Source: Schistocerca nitens (lineage: Eukaryota; Arthropoda; Insecta; Orthoptera; Acrididae). Taken from it: 64,000 nucleotides of DNA. Both the position numbers and the translations under genes were made by a program. Positions 11,151 to 20,520 of this stretch are shown in pieces (the first letter of the stretch is position 1; each line of letters opens with the position of its first letter). Below the pieces are notes generated by a model. The model saw nothing but the letters and a program-made list of their open reading frames with translations. It was not told the DNA's origin and did no database searches. The stretch spans positions 539,297,383 through 539,361,382 of the forward strand of contig NC_064621.1 in the NCBI RefSeq assembly GCF_023898315.1, in the 5' to 3' direction.

Positions 11151-12612
11151 GACCTGACTACTATAAATAGCCCTACAGGTTTCTACAGGGCCCAGTGCTT
11201 TTTAGCATGCAAGTTACTTCCCTCCCTATAACACCTTGGATTCTCATGTTATAGAGTTGTGTCGCTATTCTAGGTCTGTCTTCTTGTCTTACATCTGTAA
11301 GTGGATAGTTGTTTTGGGGTCGTGTTAAGTAGATCAGCAGACTGGCATATTTTGTGTAACTGACAGGCCTGATCCTGCAGGGGAAACAAACACTTTCTGA
11401 TGTAGAACTGGTACATGTTATTATCCTTGTGGTCTCTATTAGAGAGGCATGTTTCGGCCTTTAGTATATTCCTAGATTCTACAATTAATATTGGGCACTG
11501 AAAATATGTAAATAGGCTCCACCAGACTAGAAGACATATATCTTAAAGCGTCTGTCAGTTCAGATTTTTCAGCCCTTTCTTTTGAGAGTCAATGAAGCAT
11601 GTGACGATTAGTGCCGCTCTTCTTTGTATACAGTCAGTATTCCCAGTTGGTCATATTTGGTATGATATGAACAGACCTGATAAAAATTCTAGGATGAGTT
11701 TCACAACAGTTTTTGAAGCAATCTCACATGAAGGCTCACAGCATTATTCCAGTATCCTATCATTGGACTAAGTCTGCCACATGCATTTTACATGACTGAG
11801 CCTAAGTGCTCAATACAATTCGTATCACCACAAATCCGGTTCGAGTCACCCAGTTGTTTGTATGAGTTCACAGATTTCATTTATAGCACATCGATATTTT
11901 AACCATAGTAACAGTGAGATTTTTTCTTTGGAGAAAAGCACACTTTTGATTTTTAAAATATTTATAAAGTTAGTTGTCAGTCTTTAAATCACTTTGAAAT
12001 CTTATCTAAATCTGACTGAATATGGTACCTCATTATAGACAATCATATCATCTGGGAAATGTCTGAGGCAACTGTTCATATTGGCTCCAGTTCATTAATA
12101 TGCAACGTGAATAGTAAGGGTCCCCAGTATACTTCCCTGGGGCGTGCCTGAAGTTAATACTACATCTGTCGATGGCTCCCCACCCAAGATAACATCCTGC
12201 GTCCTCCCTACCAAGAAATCCCCAATCCAGTCACAAATTTCATTCTACATGCCTCATGACCGTAACTTCTTTAACAACTTTTATTCGGGTTCTAAGTCAA
12301 ATGACTTTCGAAATTCGAGAAATACCTCATCTACCCGATTAGTTTCATCCATGGCTTTCAGCACATCATATGACAAAAGTGCTAGTTAGGTACGGCAAGA
12401 CCGATGTTTTGGGAATCCATGCTGGTTCGTAAGAAGAAGGTTGTTCTATCCGAAATACCTCATTACTTCTGGGCTGAGAATTCAGATACTATAACAGATA
12501 GATAGCAATGATAATGCATGGTAATTTTGTGTATCACTTCTGCTGCCCTGCTGCCCTGCTTTCTTTCAACCAATGGGCACAGTACTTTGTTCTGGGGTTT
12601 TACAGTGTATTT
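11150..12612 (-). pseudogene. non-LTR retrotransposon (LINE) reverse-transcriptase fragment
   Basis: Translated on the minus strand from right to left the order of motifs fits an RT domain: a 'NYRPIS'-type region near 12500, 'SMDSQNIGLAV' near 12400 (the 'QHGFRK..' motif in decayed form), 'TSGTPQGSILGT' near 12140, 'FPDDMIVYNE' near 12050 (the YADD box as PDD), and 'CIQRRAALIVTCF' near 11640. Frameshifts and stops are frequent. A CR1/Jockey-group LINE is likely, but the clade is uncertain. It is cut at its upstream side by the Tc1-like element beginning at 12615. Confidence 0.8.
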
Positions 12613-13612
12613 TACACTGAGGTGACAAAAGTAATCGGATACATCCTAATATCGACGTAGCATGGACTCCAAAAGTCGTTGGAAGTCCCCTGCAGAAACA
12701 TTGAGCCATGCTGCCTATATAGCCGTCCATAACTGCGGAAGTCTGGCCAGTGCAGGATTTTGTACACGAACTGACTTCTCGATTACGTCCCTCATCGGTG
12801 CTCTGGGTGATCAGATCATTCGCACGAACTGTCCAGAATGTTCTTCAAACTAATCGCTTACAGTTGTGGCCTGGTAACATGGCACACTGACATCCATAAA
12901 AATTCCATAGCTCCAAACGCTCTCCAAGTAGCCTAACATAACCAGTTACAGTCAATGACAGGTTCAGTTGCACCAGAGGATACAGTCCAGTCTATGTAAA
13001 CACAGCCTACACCAATATGGAGCCGCCTTATACCTTGTTGACTACTTGAGTCCATGGTTTCGTGGGTCTGCACCACATTCGAACCCTACGAACAGCTCTT
13101 AAACAACTGAAATAGGGACTGATCTGACCAGTCCACGGTTTACCAGTCGTCTAGGATCCAACCAATAGGGTCGATGCAGCAGGCGATGTCGGACTATAAC
13201 CAAAGGCACTCGCGTCGGCCGTCTACTGTCATAGCCCATTACCACCACATTTCGCCGCACTGACTTAACGGATACGTTCATCGTACGTGCCACATTGATG
13301 TCTGCGGTTATTTCACACTGACAGCTCCACTCCAACACTACTGCTCTCGGTCGTTAAGTGAAGGCCGTCGGATACTACGTTGTCTGTGGCCAGAGGTAAT
13401 GCCTGAAATTTGGTACTCTCGGCACACTCTTGACACTATGGATCTCAGAATATTAAATTCCCTAACGAATTCCAAAATGAAATGTACGATGCGTCTAGCT
13501 CCAACTACAACTCTGCTTTTTCAAAGTCTATTAATTCCCGTGGTGCGGTCGTAAACAAGTCGAACACCTTTTCGCGTGAATCACAGTGTAGCATCTTTGG
13601 TTGACAAGTGGC

Positions 13613-13795
13613 CGCGCGGTTTGAGGCGCCATGTCACGGATTGCGCGGCCGTCCCGTCTGAGGTTCGAGTCCTCCCTCTGGCATGGGTGTGTGTGTTGTT
13701 CTTAGCGTAAGTTTATTTAATTTAAGTAGTGTGTAAGTCTAGACACCGATGACCTCAGCAGTTTGGTACGTTAGGAATTCACATACATTTGGACA
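13613..13795 (+). mobile_element. tRNA-derived SINE, family B (in LINE 5' UTR)
   Basis: Head starts 'ccgcgcggtttgaggcg', B box 'gaggttcgagtcctcc', then the tail 'catgggtgtgtgtg' and 'ttaagtagtgtgtaag' ending near 'acatttgga'. A 16-bp TSD (tttggttgacaagtgg / tttggttgacgagtgg, one mismatch) occupies 13597-13612 and 13796-13811. The same family occurs at 47305-47505. It is inserted near the 5' end of the LINE. Confidence 0.95.
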
Positions 13796-14304
13796 TTTGG
13801 TTGACGAGTGGTGTACATTCAGAGCATTCGTAAAGATAAGTGTTTAATTGAATAATAACAATTAGTTCAGGCAATAGCGTATCATAGATAAGTAAATTAA
13901 TACCTACTGTAAGCTATCAATTGAAGGTTTCACATTTTTGCGTATTTTCCGCAAAAAGAAAACTTTTCATAGGCACGAATTTTTATCGTATAATGAAAGT
14001 TACGTGATTATTTCAGTAATGTACAGTCTGTGTTGTTAGTGTATTCTTACACTCTATCTATTTGATTCTCTAGTAAGCAGCCGAAGTGGAGAGTTTCGAA
14101 ATAAGTAAAAAGTTAATATAGTGTAGGCTCAGTTTTTGTTTACTTTCGTTTCGTCGTGTAAGCAATACAGGTTCAATCGCTTCTATTTCACCGGAAGTTC
14201 TGAATTGGTATATGAACTTTAGGCATAAACTTTCTAAGAAATTTAATACATTAATTGAGTGGTCTAGGAAGTTAATCTTATTTATCTTACACTAAAGCTA
14301 AAAT

Positions 14305-15070
14305 TTGTTTGATATGAGTGAGAAGTGTATGACTTGCCATAGGATTGTTAGTTCCAGGGTGTGGTGTGCAGGTTGTTGCAGTTTCTTTCATCTGGATCTC
14401 TGTAGCGGCGTGGGAATTGGGGTAACAAACAAGGCTCAATCGTGTTGTAGGACTTGCTGCAGAGAAAGGAAGGTAGAGGAACAGGAGGAGAAGATCGCTG
14501 CCCTTCAGGTGCAACTAGATAAAGCAAAACAAAATCTGGAAAAGTTACGGGTGGAGAAGGGAACAGAGAGGTGGGAAGTGACAACAGGTTATAAAAGAAA
14601 TAGGACTTTCTCAAACAGTGTTAGTGTGAATGCGGAGAACAGGTTTGATCGGTTGTCACAGTTGGAAACTGATGAGCCACAAGTAGACAGGACACAACAA
14701 ACTGTCAAAAAATGTTTGAAAAGTAAGAAGTCAGAAAAAGTTGTGAAGAAGGAGAAAGTTTAGTTGTTAGGTAGCTCACAGGATAAAGGTGTTGATCAAC
14801 TGATGCAGGATGAACTAGGATCAGATTACCATGTCACAAGTTTTTTTTAACCTAGTGGAAGTCTGGATCAGGTGATAGAGGATGTAGGATCACTTTGCAA
14901 AGAATTCAGAAAGGAAGACACGGTGATAATAGTGGGTGAGGCATGCAACAGCCATAGAGAGGGACCCCCAGTTTTTCAGTTGAGGGTGCTCTGGTAAATA
15001 TAGCTTCAGCAACGAGTGGTACTGATGTTGGACTAATAGCAAATAACTTAAGGGGGTGCTATCACAAATG
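14305..15070 (+). pseudogene. LINE ORF1: zinc finger, coiled coil and SGNH-like domain
   Basis: 14314-14763 is open and starts with Cys/His pairs ('CMTCHR', 'WCAGCC', 'FFHLDLC', 'CCRTCC') that look like a PHD/RING-type zinc-binding module, then a heptad-rich segment 'EEQEEKIAALQVQLDKAKQN' (coiled coil) and a basic Lys-rich end. A stop at 14761-14763 separates it from the downstream homologous part, where 'LLGSSQDKGVDQLMQDELGS' and 'DTVIIVGEACNS' resemble the first blocks of an SGNH hydrolase fold. ORF1 proteins of this type bind RNA. The stop and later frameshifts show decay. Confidence 0.75.
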
Positions 15071-15339
15071 GTAAAGTATTAGTGGTTACAAGTGATAGAA
15101 AAGCAGTTTTCTTCTTTAGGGTTGGCAGCACAGAAGTGAAAGATGTTAAGAGACTGGCTGAAAATGTCATTCACCGTGATAAAACAGGCAACTAGAAAGC
15201 AAATTTTAATGAACACAATTCATGCAGACAAACTCTGATTGAAACTAGAGATATTCAAAAACTGACAGAAAAATTAGGCTCATCCAGTTGTAATTCAGCC
15301 AGTCCACAAAATCAGTTATCCTTATTGCACAAAATATCT

Positions 15340-17579
15340 GAGGACTAAGGAGTAAGCTTAATGAGTTGCTTATTTGTGTTGAAGAATTAGGGTTGAGCAA
15401 ACCAGTTGATATAATCTGCCTCACTGAACATCATGTGCTCACTGATATAAAAATGTTAAATGTACAGTATTGAAGTTAGCTTCTTACTTCCATAGAGAAA
15501 ATATTGGGAAAGGAGGAGTTGCTACATTTGTCAGAAACTGTTTTGATTTCAAGTATATTTATATTAAAAATTTTGTTCACAGCAGCACTTAGAAGCTTGT
15601 GCAACAGAAGAAGTATTTCATAATAAAACCTTTATAACAGTAAGTATATACACAGCAACCTCAGGAAACTTTAATCTCTTCATTAAAAATCTGCAAGCTC
15701 TGTTGTCCCACTGCATGGTAAAAAAAGAAAAAAAACAACTAAATAGAGGTTGGTAGTAATTTTAATGTGGATTTCTTGAAAAGCTCTATCAGTGAATAAT
15801 TATTGCAATCAGTGACATTGTCATTCAATTTAATTCCTACTGTGAACTTGGCAACTAGGTTTTGTAAATGCTCTGAGACTGCTACTGATAATATCCCTGT
15901 AGACAAATCTAAGAAAAAAAAAACCTCATATGACAAAACCAACAGTAAATGGGCTATCTGATCATGACATACATAATCTTACATTAACTGCTGAAACTTA
16001 TCAGGATTTTAAAAAATCTATTAAATCTGACTACAGGAGGGTAATAAAGCAGTCAAAAATGGAGAATTTTAGGAGATTGCTCAAAAACATGAACTGGATA
16101 GAGGTTTACAATACATCTGATTCATATTGAAAATACAAAGCATTGATTAATAAAGTTACTTCCTCTTTTTAAAAATTGTTTTGGCCTAAAGGTAACACAA
16201 ATCATACATAAGTCTAAAAATAAACCATGGATTACACAAGGAATAAAGCACCATGTGGGACAAAAAGGAGACTGTCTACTATCTGGGAACAGCTCTGATG
16301 TTAGCATTGTAAATGATTACAAAGAATACTGCAAAGTACTGAAGCAACTAATCCAGAAATCAAAGCAGCTTTATTTTAAGGAAAAGATAATTGCATCAGG
16401 TACAAAATGAAAACTGCATGTGATATAGTGAAGAAAGACACATGTGGGGCCAAGAAGGGAGAGGAACAGTTAGCTCCAAAAATTAATGAGACAGTGGTAA
16501 CAAGTGCATGTAGTGTTGCAAACCTCTCAAACAAGTACTTTGTTATCCCAGTGGGTATGACACCATATCAACGAAATAAATTAAATAGTGCTCATGTGAG
16601 TTGAGTTCTATCCTAACTTATTTGTGTAATCAATCTCTTATCAGTGTAACATTTCCACATTGGGTAAAATATGCTGAATTCAAGCCATTTTACAAGAATG
16701 GGAATAAAGAGATACCATCAAACTATTGACCAATTTCACTTTTGCCGAATTTTTCAAAACTAATTGAAAAAGCTATGTTCAAGTGTCTCCTTAAGAATCT
16801 GACAGAAAATAAAATATTGTGTGAGTCACAGTTTAAGTTTCTTAAGGGTTCTGATATAGACAAAGCTATTTACACACACAGTGAGAATGTACTTAATTCA
16901 TTAGATAAAGAATTGGAGGCTATTAGCATTTTCTGTGACCTGCCAAAAGCATTTGAATCACAGGATTCACTTAAGTAAATTAGAATGTCACTGGCAATGC
17001 TGCGAAATGGTTTAAGTCTTAACTAACAACAGGAAACAAAGGGTGTTGTTGCGAAATACCTGTGCAGTAAGCAGTCAGTCTTCATTTGATTAGGAATGAA
17101 TTACATGTGGTTATCCTCAAGGTTCCATCTCAGGTCCATAGCTTTTTCTTGTGTAACTTAATGACCTCTCACTTGTTACATTGCCAGATGCTAAGTTTCT
17201 TTTGTTTGCAGATCACAGAAACATTGCAATCAGTAGTGAGCCAAGTACAGATTTAGAAATGGCTACTGATGAAATTATCACTGAGATTAATTAATGGTTT
17301 AAAGCTAATTCACTGTCATTAAACTTTGAAAACGCCTACTATACACAGTTCAGAACCTGTAAGAGATTTCTTTCCAGCATGTGTATAACATATGAAGACA
17401 TGCAGATCGAAGAGGTTGACAGTGTTATAAATTTCTGGAATTACAACTCGATAATTAATTCGATAGGAAAGGGTATACCACAGAACTGCTGAAGCACCTC
17501 AACTTGTCTATACTTGCAGTGAGAATGATGTCAGATGTAGGAGACATAAATATAAAAAACTTCCATACTTTCATCCTAC
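15340..17579 (+). pseudogene. LINE ORF2, endonuclease and reverse transcriptase part
   Basis: Endonuclease blocks: 'LNELLICVEELGLSK', 'DIICLTEHHVL' (the catalytic Glu of the 'QETH/TEHH' motif) and 'GLSDHDIHNLTL' near 15950 (SDH motif). RT blocks: 'PISLLPNFSKLIEKAMFKCL' (16730-16790), 'ILCESQFKFLKGSDIDKAI', 'DLPKAFESQ' (RT motif A in decayed form), the 'PQGS' region near 17120, and 'FLLFADHRNIAI' near 17200, where the second Asp of the FADD box is His. Many stops and frameshifts. It is cut by a transposon at 17579. Confidence 0.85.
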
Positions 17580-19000
17580 ACTCCCGGAAATTGAAATAAG
17601 AACACCGTGAATTCATTGTCCCAGGAAGGGGAAACTTTATTGACACATTCCTGGGGTCAGATACATCACATGATCACACTGACACAACCACAGGCACATA
17701 GACACAGGCAACAGAGCATGCACAATGTCGGCACTAGTACAGTGTATATCCACCTTTCGCACCAATGCAGGCTGCTATTCTCCCATGGAGACGATCGTAG
17801 AGATGCTGGATGTAGTCCTGTGGAACGGCTTGCCATGCCATTTCCACCTGGCGCCTCAGTTGGACCAGCGTTCGTGCTGGACGTGCAGACCGCGTGAGAC
17901 GACGCTTCATCCACTCCCAAACATGCTCAATGGGGGACTGATACGGAGATCTTGCTGGCCAGGGTAGTTGACTTACACCTTCTAGAGCACGTTGGGTGGC
18001 ACGGGATACATTCGGACGTGCATTGTCCTGTTGGAACAGCAAGTTCCCTTGCCGGTCTAGGAATGGCAGAACGATGGGTTCGATGACGGTTTGGATGTAC
18101 CGTGCACTATTCAGTGTCCCCTCGACGATCACCAGTGGTGTACGGCCAGTGTAGGAGATCGCTCCCCACACCATGATGCCGGGTGTTGGCCCTGTGTGCC
18201 TCGGTCGTATGCAGTCCTGATTGTGGCGCTCACCTGCACGGCGCCAAACACGCATACGACCATCATTGGCACCAAGGCAGAAGCGACTCTCATCGCTGAA
18301 GACGACACGTCTCCATTCGTCCCTCCATTCACGCCTGTCGCGACACCACTGGAGGCGGGCTGCACGATGTTGGGACGTGAGCGGAAGACGGCCTAACGGT
18401 GTGCGGGACCGTAGCCCAGCTTCATGGAGACGGTTGCGAATGGTCCTCGCCGATACCCCAGGAGCAACAGTGTCCCTAATTGGCTGGGAAGTGGCGGTGC
18501 GGTCCCCTACGGCACTGCGTAGGATCCTACGGTCTTGGCGTGCATCCGTGCGTCGCTGCGGTCCGGTCCCAGGTCGACGGGCACGTGCACCTTCCGCCGA
18601 CCACTGGCGACAACATCGATGTACTGTGGAGACCTCACGCCCCACGTGTTGAGCAATTCGGCGGTACGTCCACCCGGCCTCCCGCATGCCCACTATACGC
18701 CCTCGCTCAAAGTCCGTCAACTGCACATATGGTTCACGTCCACGCTGTCGCGGCATGCTACCAGTGTTAAAGACTGCGATGGAGCTCCGTATGCCACGGC
18801 AAACTGGCTGACACTGACGGCGGCGGTGCACAAATGCTGCGCAGCTAGCGCCATTCGACGGCCAACACCGCGGTTCCTGGTGTGTCCGCTGTGCCGTGCG
18901 TGTGATCATTGCTTGTACAGCCCTCTCGCACTGTCCGGAGCAAGTATGGTGGGTCTGACACACCGGTGTCAATGTGTTCTTTTTTCCATTTCCAGGAGTG
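17579..19000 (-). mobile_element. Tc1/mariner element, DD32E type, copy 1 (1422 bp)
   Basis: Bounded by TA at 17577-17578 and 19001-19002 and by inverted termini 'cactcccggaaattgaaat' and its counterpart 'ccatttccaggagtg' of about 27 bp with a few mismatches. It is the same length as the copy at 36193-37614 and nearly identical to it. It is inserted in the C-terminal part of LINE ORF2: LINE coding similarity stops before it and resumes just after it. Confidence 0.97.
17734..18756 (-). CDS. DD32E Tc1/mariner transposase, open reading frame
   Basis: 340 codons from the Met of 'MPRQRGREPYVQLTDFERGR'; the frame extends 72 codons further upstream, but this Met precedes the first conserved helix-turn-helix, so I prefer it. 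Residues 10-55 form the first DNA-binding domain ('RIAQHVGREVSTVHRC'), residues 70-115 the second. The catalytic triad is D155 ('VFSDESRF'), D244 ('FQQDNARP') and E277 ('SPIEHVW'), with 32 residues between D244 and E277. Compared with the other copy it has H249N, and the 'RSPDLSP' block reads 'RSPYQSP'. The frame is uninterrupted, but these changes near the catalytic Glu make activity doubtful. Confidence 0.92.
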   Translation of the reverse strand: MPRQRGREPYVQLTDFERGRIVGMREAGWTYRRIAQHVGREVSTVHRCCRQWSAEGARARRPGTGPQRRTDARQDRRILRSAVGDRTATSQPIRDTVAPGVSARTIRNRLHEAGLRSRTPLGRLPLTSQHRAARLQWCRDRREWRDEWRRVVFSDESRFCLGANDGRMRVWRRAGERHNQDCIRPRHTGPTPGIMVWGAISYTGRTPLVIVEGTLNSARYIQTVIEPIVLPFLDRQGNLLFQQDNARPNVSRATQRALEGVSQLPWPARSPYQSPIEHVWEWMKRRLTRSARPARTLVQLRRQVEMAWQAVPQDYIQHLYDRLHGRIAACIGAKGGYTLY

Positions 19001-19002
19001 TA

Positions 19003-19450
19003 TTATGTCATAAAGAATCATGATCTGGTATAAGTCATCAAAATGAGCAAAAGCTTTTAGTGTGAAGAAGTGTGTAATAAGATACATTTGTCATGGAAAT
19101 TCAAGAATATCATGTAGAAACCTGTTCAAGGAACTTTGTATTCTAACCATTACTTCTCAGTATATTTATTCCTTGACGAAATTTGTTCTAAGTAATCTGT
19201 CTCTATTTCCAACCAATAGCTCAATAGATAGTATCAATACTAGGAATAAGAACAATCTATATAAAGACCTAAACTCACTTACCTCGATCTAAATAGGAGT
19301 CCAATATTCAAGAACACACATTTTCAATAAATTGCCAGCAACCATTAAATACTTGGTTTCCGATAAACTACAGTTTAAACAAAGTTTGAAAGAATTTTTT
19401 GATGGGCAACTCCTTCTGCTCCATAGGCGATTATGTTAACAGGGACTGTT
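19003..19450 (+). pseudogene. LINE ORF2 C-terminal segment
   Basis: Continuation of the CR1-group ORF2 after the transposon. Frame fragments include 'KKCVIRYICHGNSRISC', 'LFKELCILTITSQYIYSL', 'NTRNKNNLYKDLN' and, after a shift, 'HIFNKLPATIKYL' and 'FKQSLKEFF'-like sequence. This order is the usual C-terminal region downstream of RT in this group. Stops confirm inactivity. The LINE 3' UTR follows to 19797. Confidence 0.8.
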
Positions 19451-19916
19451 AGGCAAGTTTAAGTTGAAATGTCGGTTAGATTTCAGTTTTGACAGCACTT
19501 GGTCACAACAGTCAAGATTAGACGTTTTATGAATGATAAATTTATTAGAAGTGCATAACTATTTTCGTTGTGAAGGTGTATTAATTCTTTAAATATTAGC
19601 AGTTCCAGTTTACTGTAAAGTCTTCACCTATTTTGAAAATCCCTTGACAAATGATCATAGTAGAGAGCATTATATTCGAATGTTTTATGTTCTTTATGTT
19701 ATAGTTTCTGGCATGTTTCACACCCACGAGAATCATCTCATTTTTGGATCCATGGAACGAAAACTGAATCTAATCTAATATAGTCTAATTTAATCTAATC
19801 ACCTGTGTACAAATGACAGCTCCAGCAATGCATTACTCTATTATACCTTGTGTACGCGGTACTACCGCCATCTTTATATGTCCATATCGCTATCCCTGAC
19901 TTTTGTCACCTCAATG

Positions 19917-20300
19917 TATGCTTAAGCATAGCGTTGTGTAGAACCCGTTGCCAGCGATGTTGAAGGCGTAGTATACCGTTAGCTGAGCCTGTTCTGTTGA
20001 TGGTGCGAATGGAGCGGTCTACTACCTGTCGAATCGCTGGAACAGATGTGAAGCGAATGCCACGAAGTGGTTCCTTCATCTCCGGAATCAAATCAAAGTC
20101 ACAAGGACTTAAGTCCGGGGAGCATGGTGGCTGGTACAGTACTTCCCAGTCCCATCGACCGAACAGAGCAACCACAGCTTGCGCTGTATGAGTCCACACA
20201 ATGTCGTGCAAAATGATGGGTGGGTTGCGCAGAAAGTGTCACCGCTTCTTTCGCAAAGCTGATCGCAGGCGACGCTCCAAAAACGAAAAGTAATACTGTG
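19917..20300 (-). pseudogene. mariner transposase C-terminal fragment
   Basis: Minus-strand frame contains 'FLRNPPIILHDIVWTHTAQA' (second-Asp region, with the Asp kept in 'LHD' but the following Asn lost), 'FGRWDWEVLYQPPCSPDLSP', the third Asp in 'CDFDLIPEMKEPLRG', and 'SIRTINRTGSANGIL' and 'HRWQRVLHNA'. It lacks the N-terminal half and meets a second, oppositely oriented mariner tail at about 20300. Confidence 0.85.
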
Positions 20301-20520
20301 CACTGACGGTGGCATTCGCTTCAGAACCGTTCCAGATATTCGGCAGGCAGTAGACCGCTCCATTCGCACCATGAACACGACACGCTCTGTTAACGGTGTA
20401 CTACGCCTTCCACATCGCTGGTAACGGGCTCTACACAAAGCTGGTGACTACTTTGAAGGACAGCAACAGGTGCAAGCATGTAACTCATTTGTATCTATAG
20501 TGAACAAATAGTTGCCCCTA
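20300..20520 (+). pseudogene. second mariner C-terminal fragment, inverted relative to the first
   Basis: Plus-strand translation gives 'GGIRFRTVPDIRQAVDRSIR', then 'TRSVNGVLRLPHRW', a stop, and 'AGDYFEGQQQ', the end of a mariner transposase. It is the same segment as the C-terminal part of the preceding fragment but in the opposite orientation, forming an imperfect palindrome. The catalytic region is absent. Confidence 0.85.

Larger units (their letters stand above)
13586..19797 (+). mobile_element. CR1-group LINE (non-LTR retrotransposon), nearly full length, interrupted twice
   Basis: Inserted into the Tc1-like element with a short TSD (aatcac) at 13580-13585 and 19797-19802; its 3' end is a run of 'ctaat' repeats (19766-19800), a typical LINE tail. 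Without its own insertions (a SINE and a 1422-bp transposon) it is about 4.6 kb. Coding order: ORF1 (zinc-finger, coiled coil, SGNH-like), then endonuclease, RT and C-terminal segments of ORF2. Both ORFs are broken. An SGNH/esterase domain in ORF1 is characteristic of the CR1/L2 group, which is the basis of the clade call. Confidence 0.85.
12615..19916 (-). mobile_element. Tc1-like transposon, family 'A', copy 2, carrying nested insertions
   Basis: The left terminus 'cactgaggtgacaaaagt' (after TA at 12613-12614) and the right terminus 'acttttgtcacctcaatg' (before TA at 19917-19918) are inverted repeats. Only 12615-13585 and 19798-19916 belong to this element, together about 1.1 kb. Minus-strand translation gives 'TADINVARTMNVSVKSVRRN' and 'GYDSRRPTRVPLVIVRHRLL' at 13180-13330; the rest is frameshifted. 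The break lies in the 5' UTR: 'gcgtgaatcac' at 13575-13585 continues as 'acctgtgtacaaatgacag' after 19800. The whole interval between is inserted DNA. Confidence 0.88.

Noticed and set aside
18221-18652. 143-codon frames antisense to the DD32E transposase (also at 36541-36972)
   Set aside because: Mirror frames of a real transposase ORF with high GC; present in both copies only because the copies are nearly identical.
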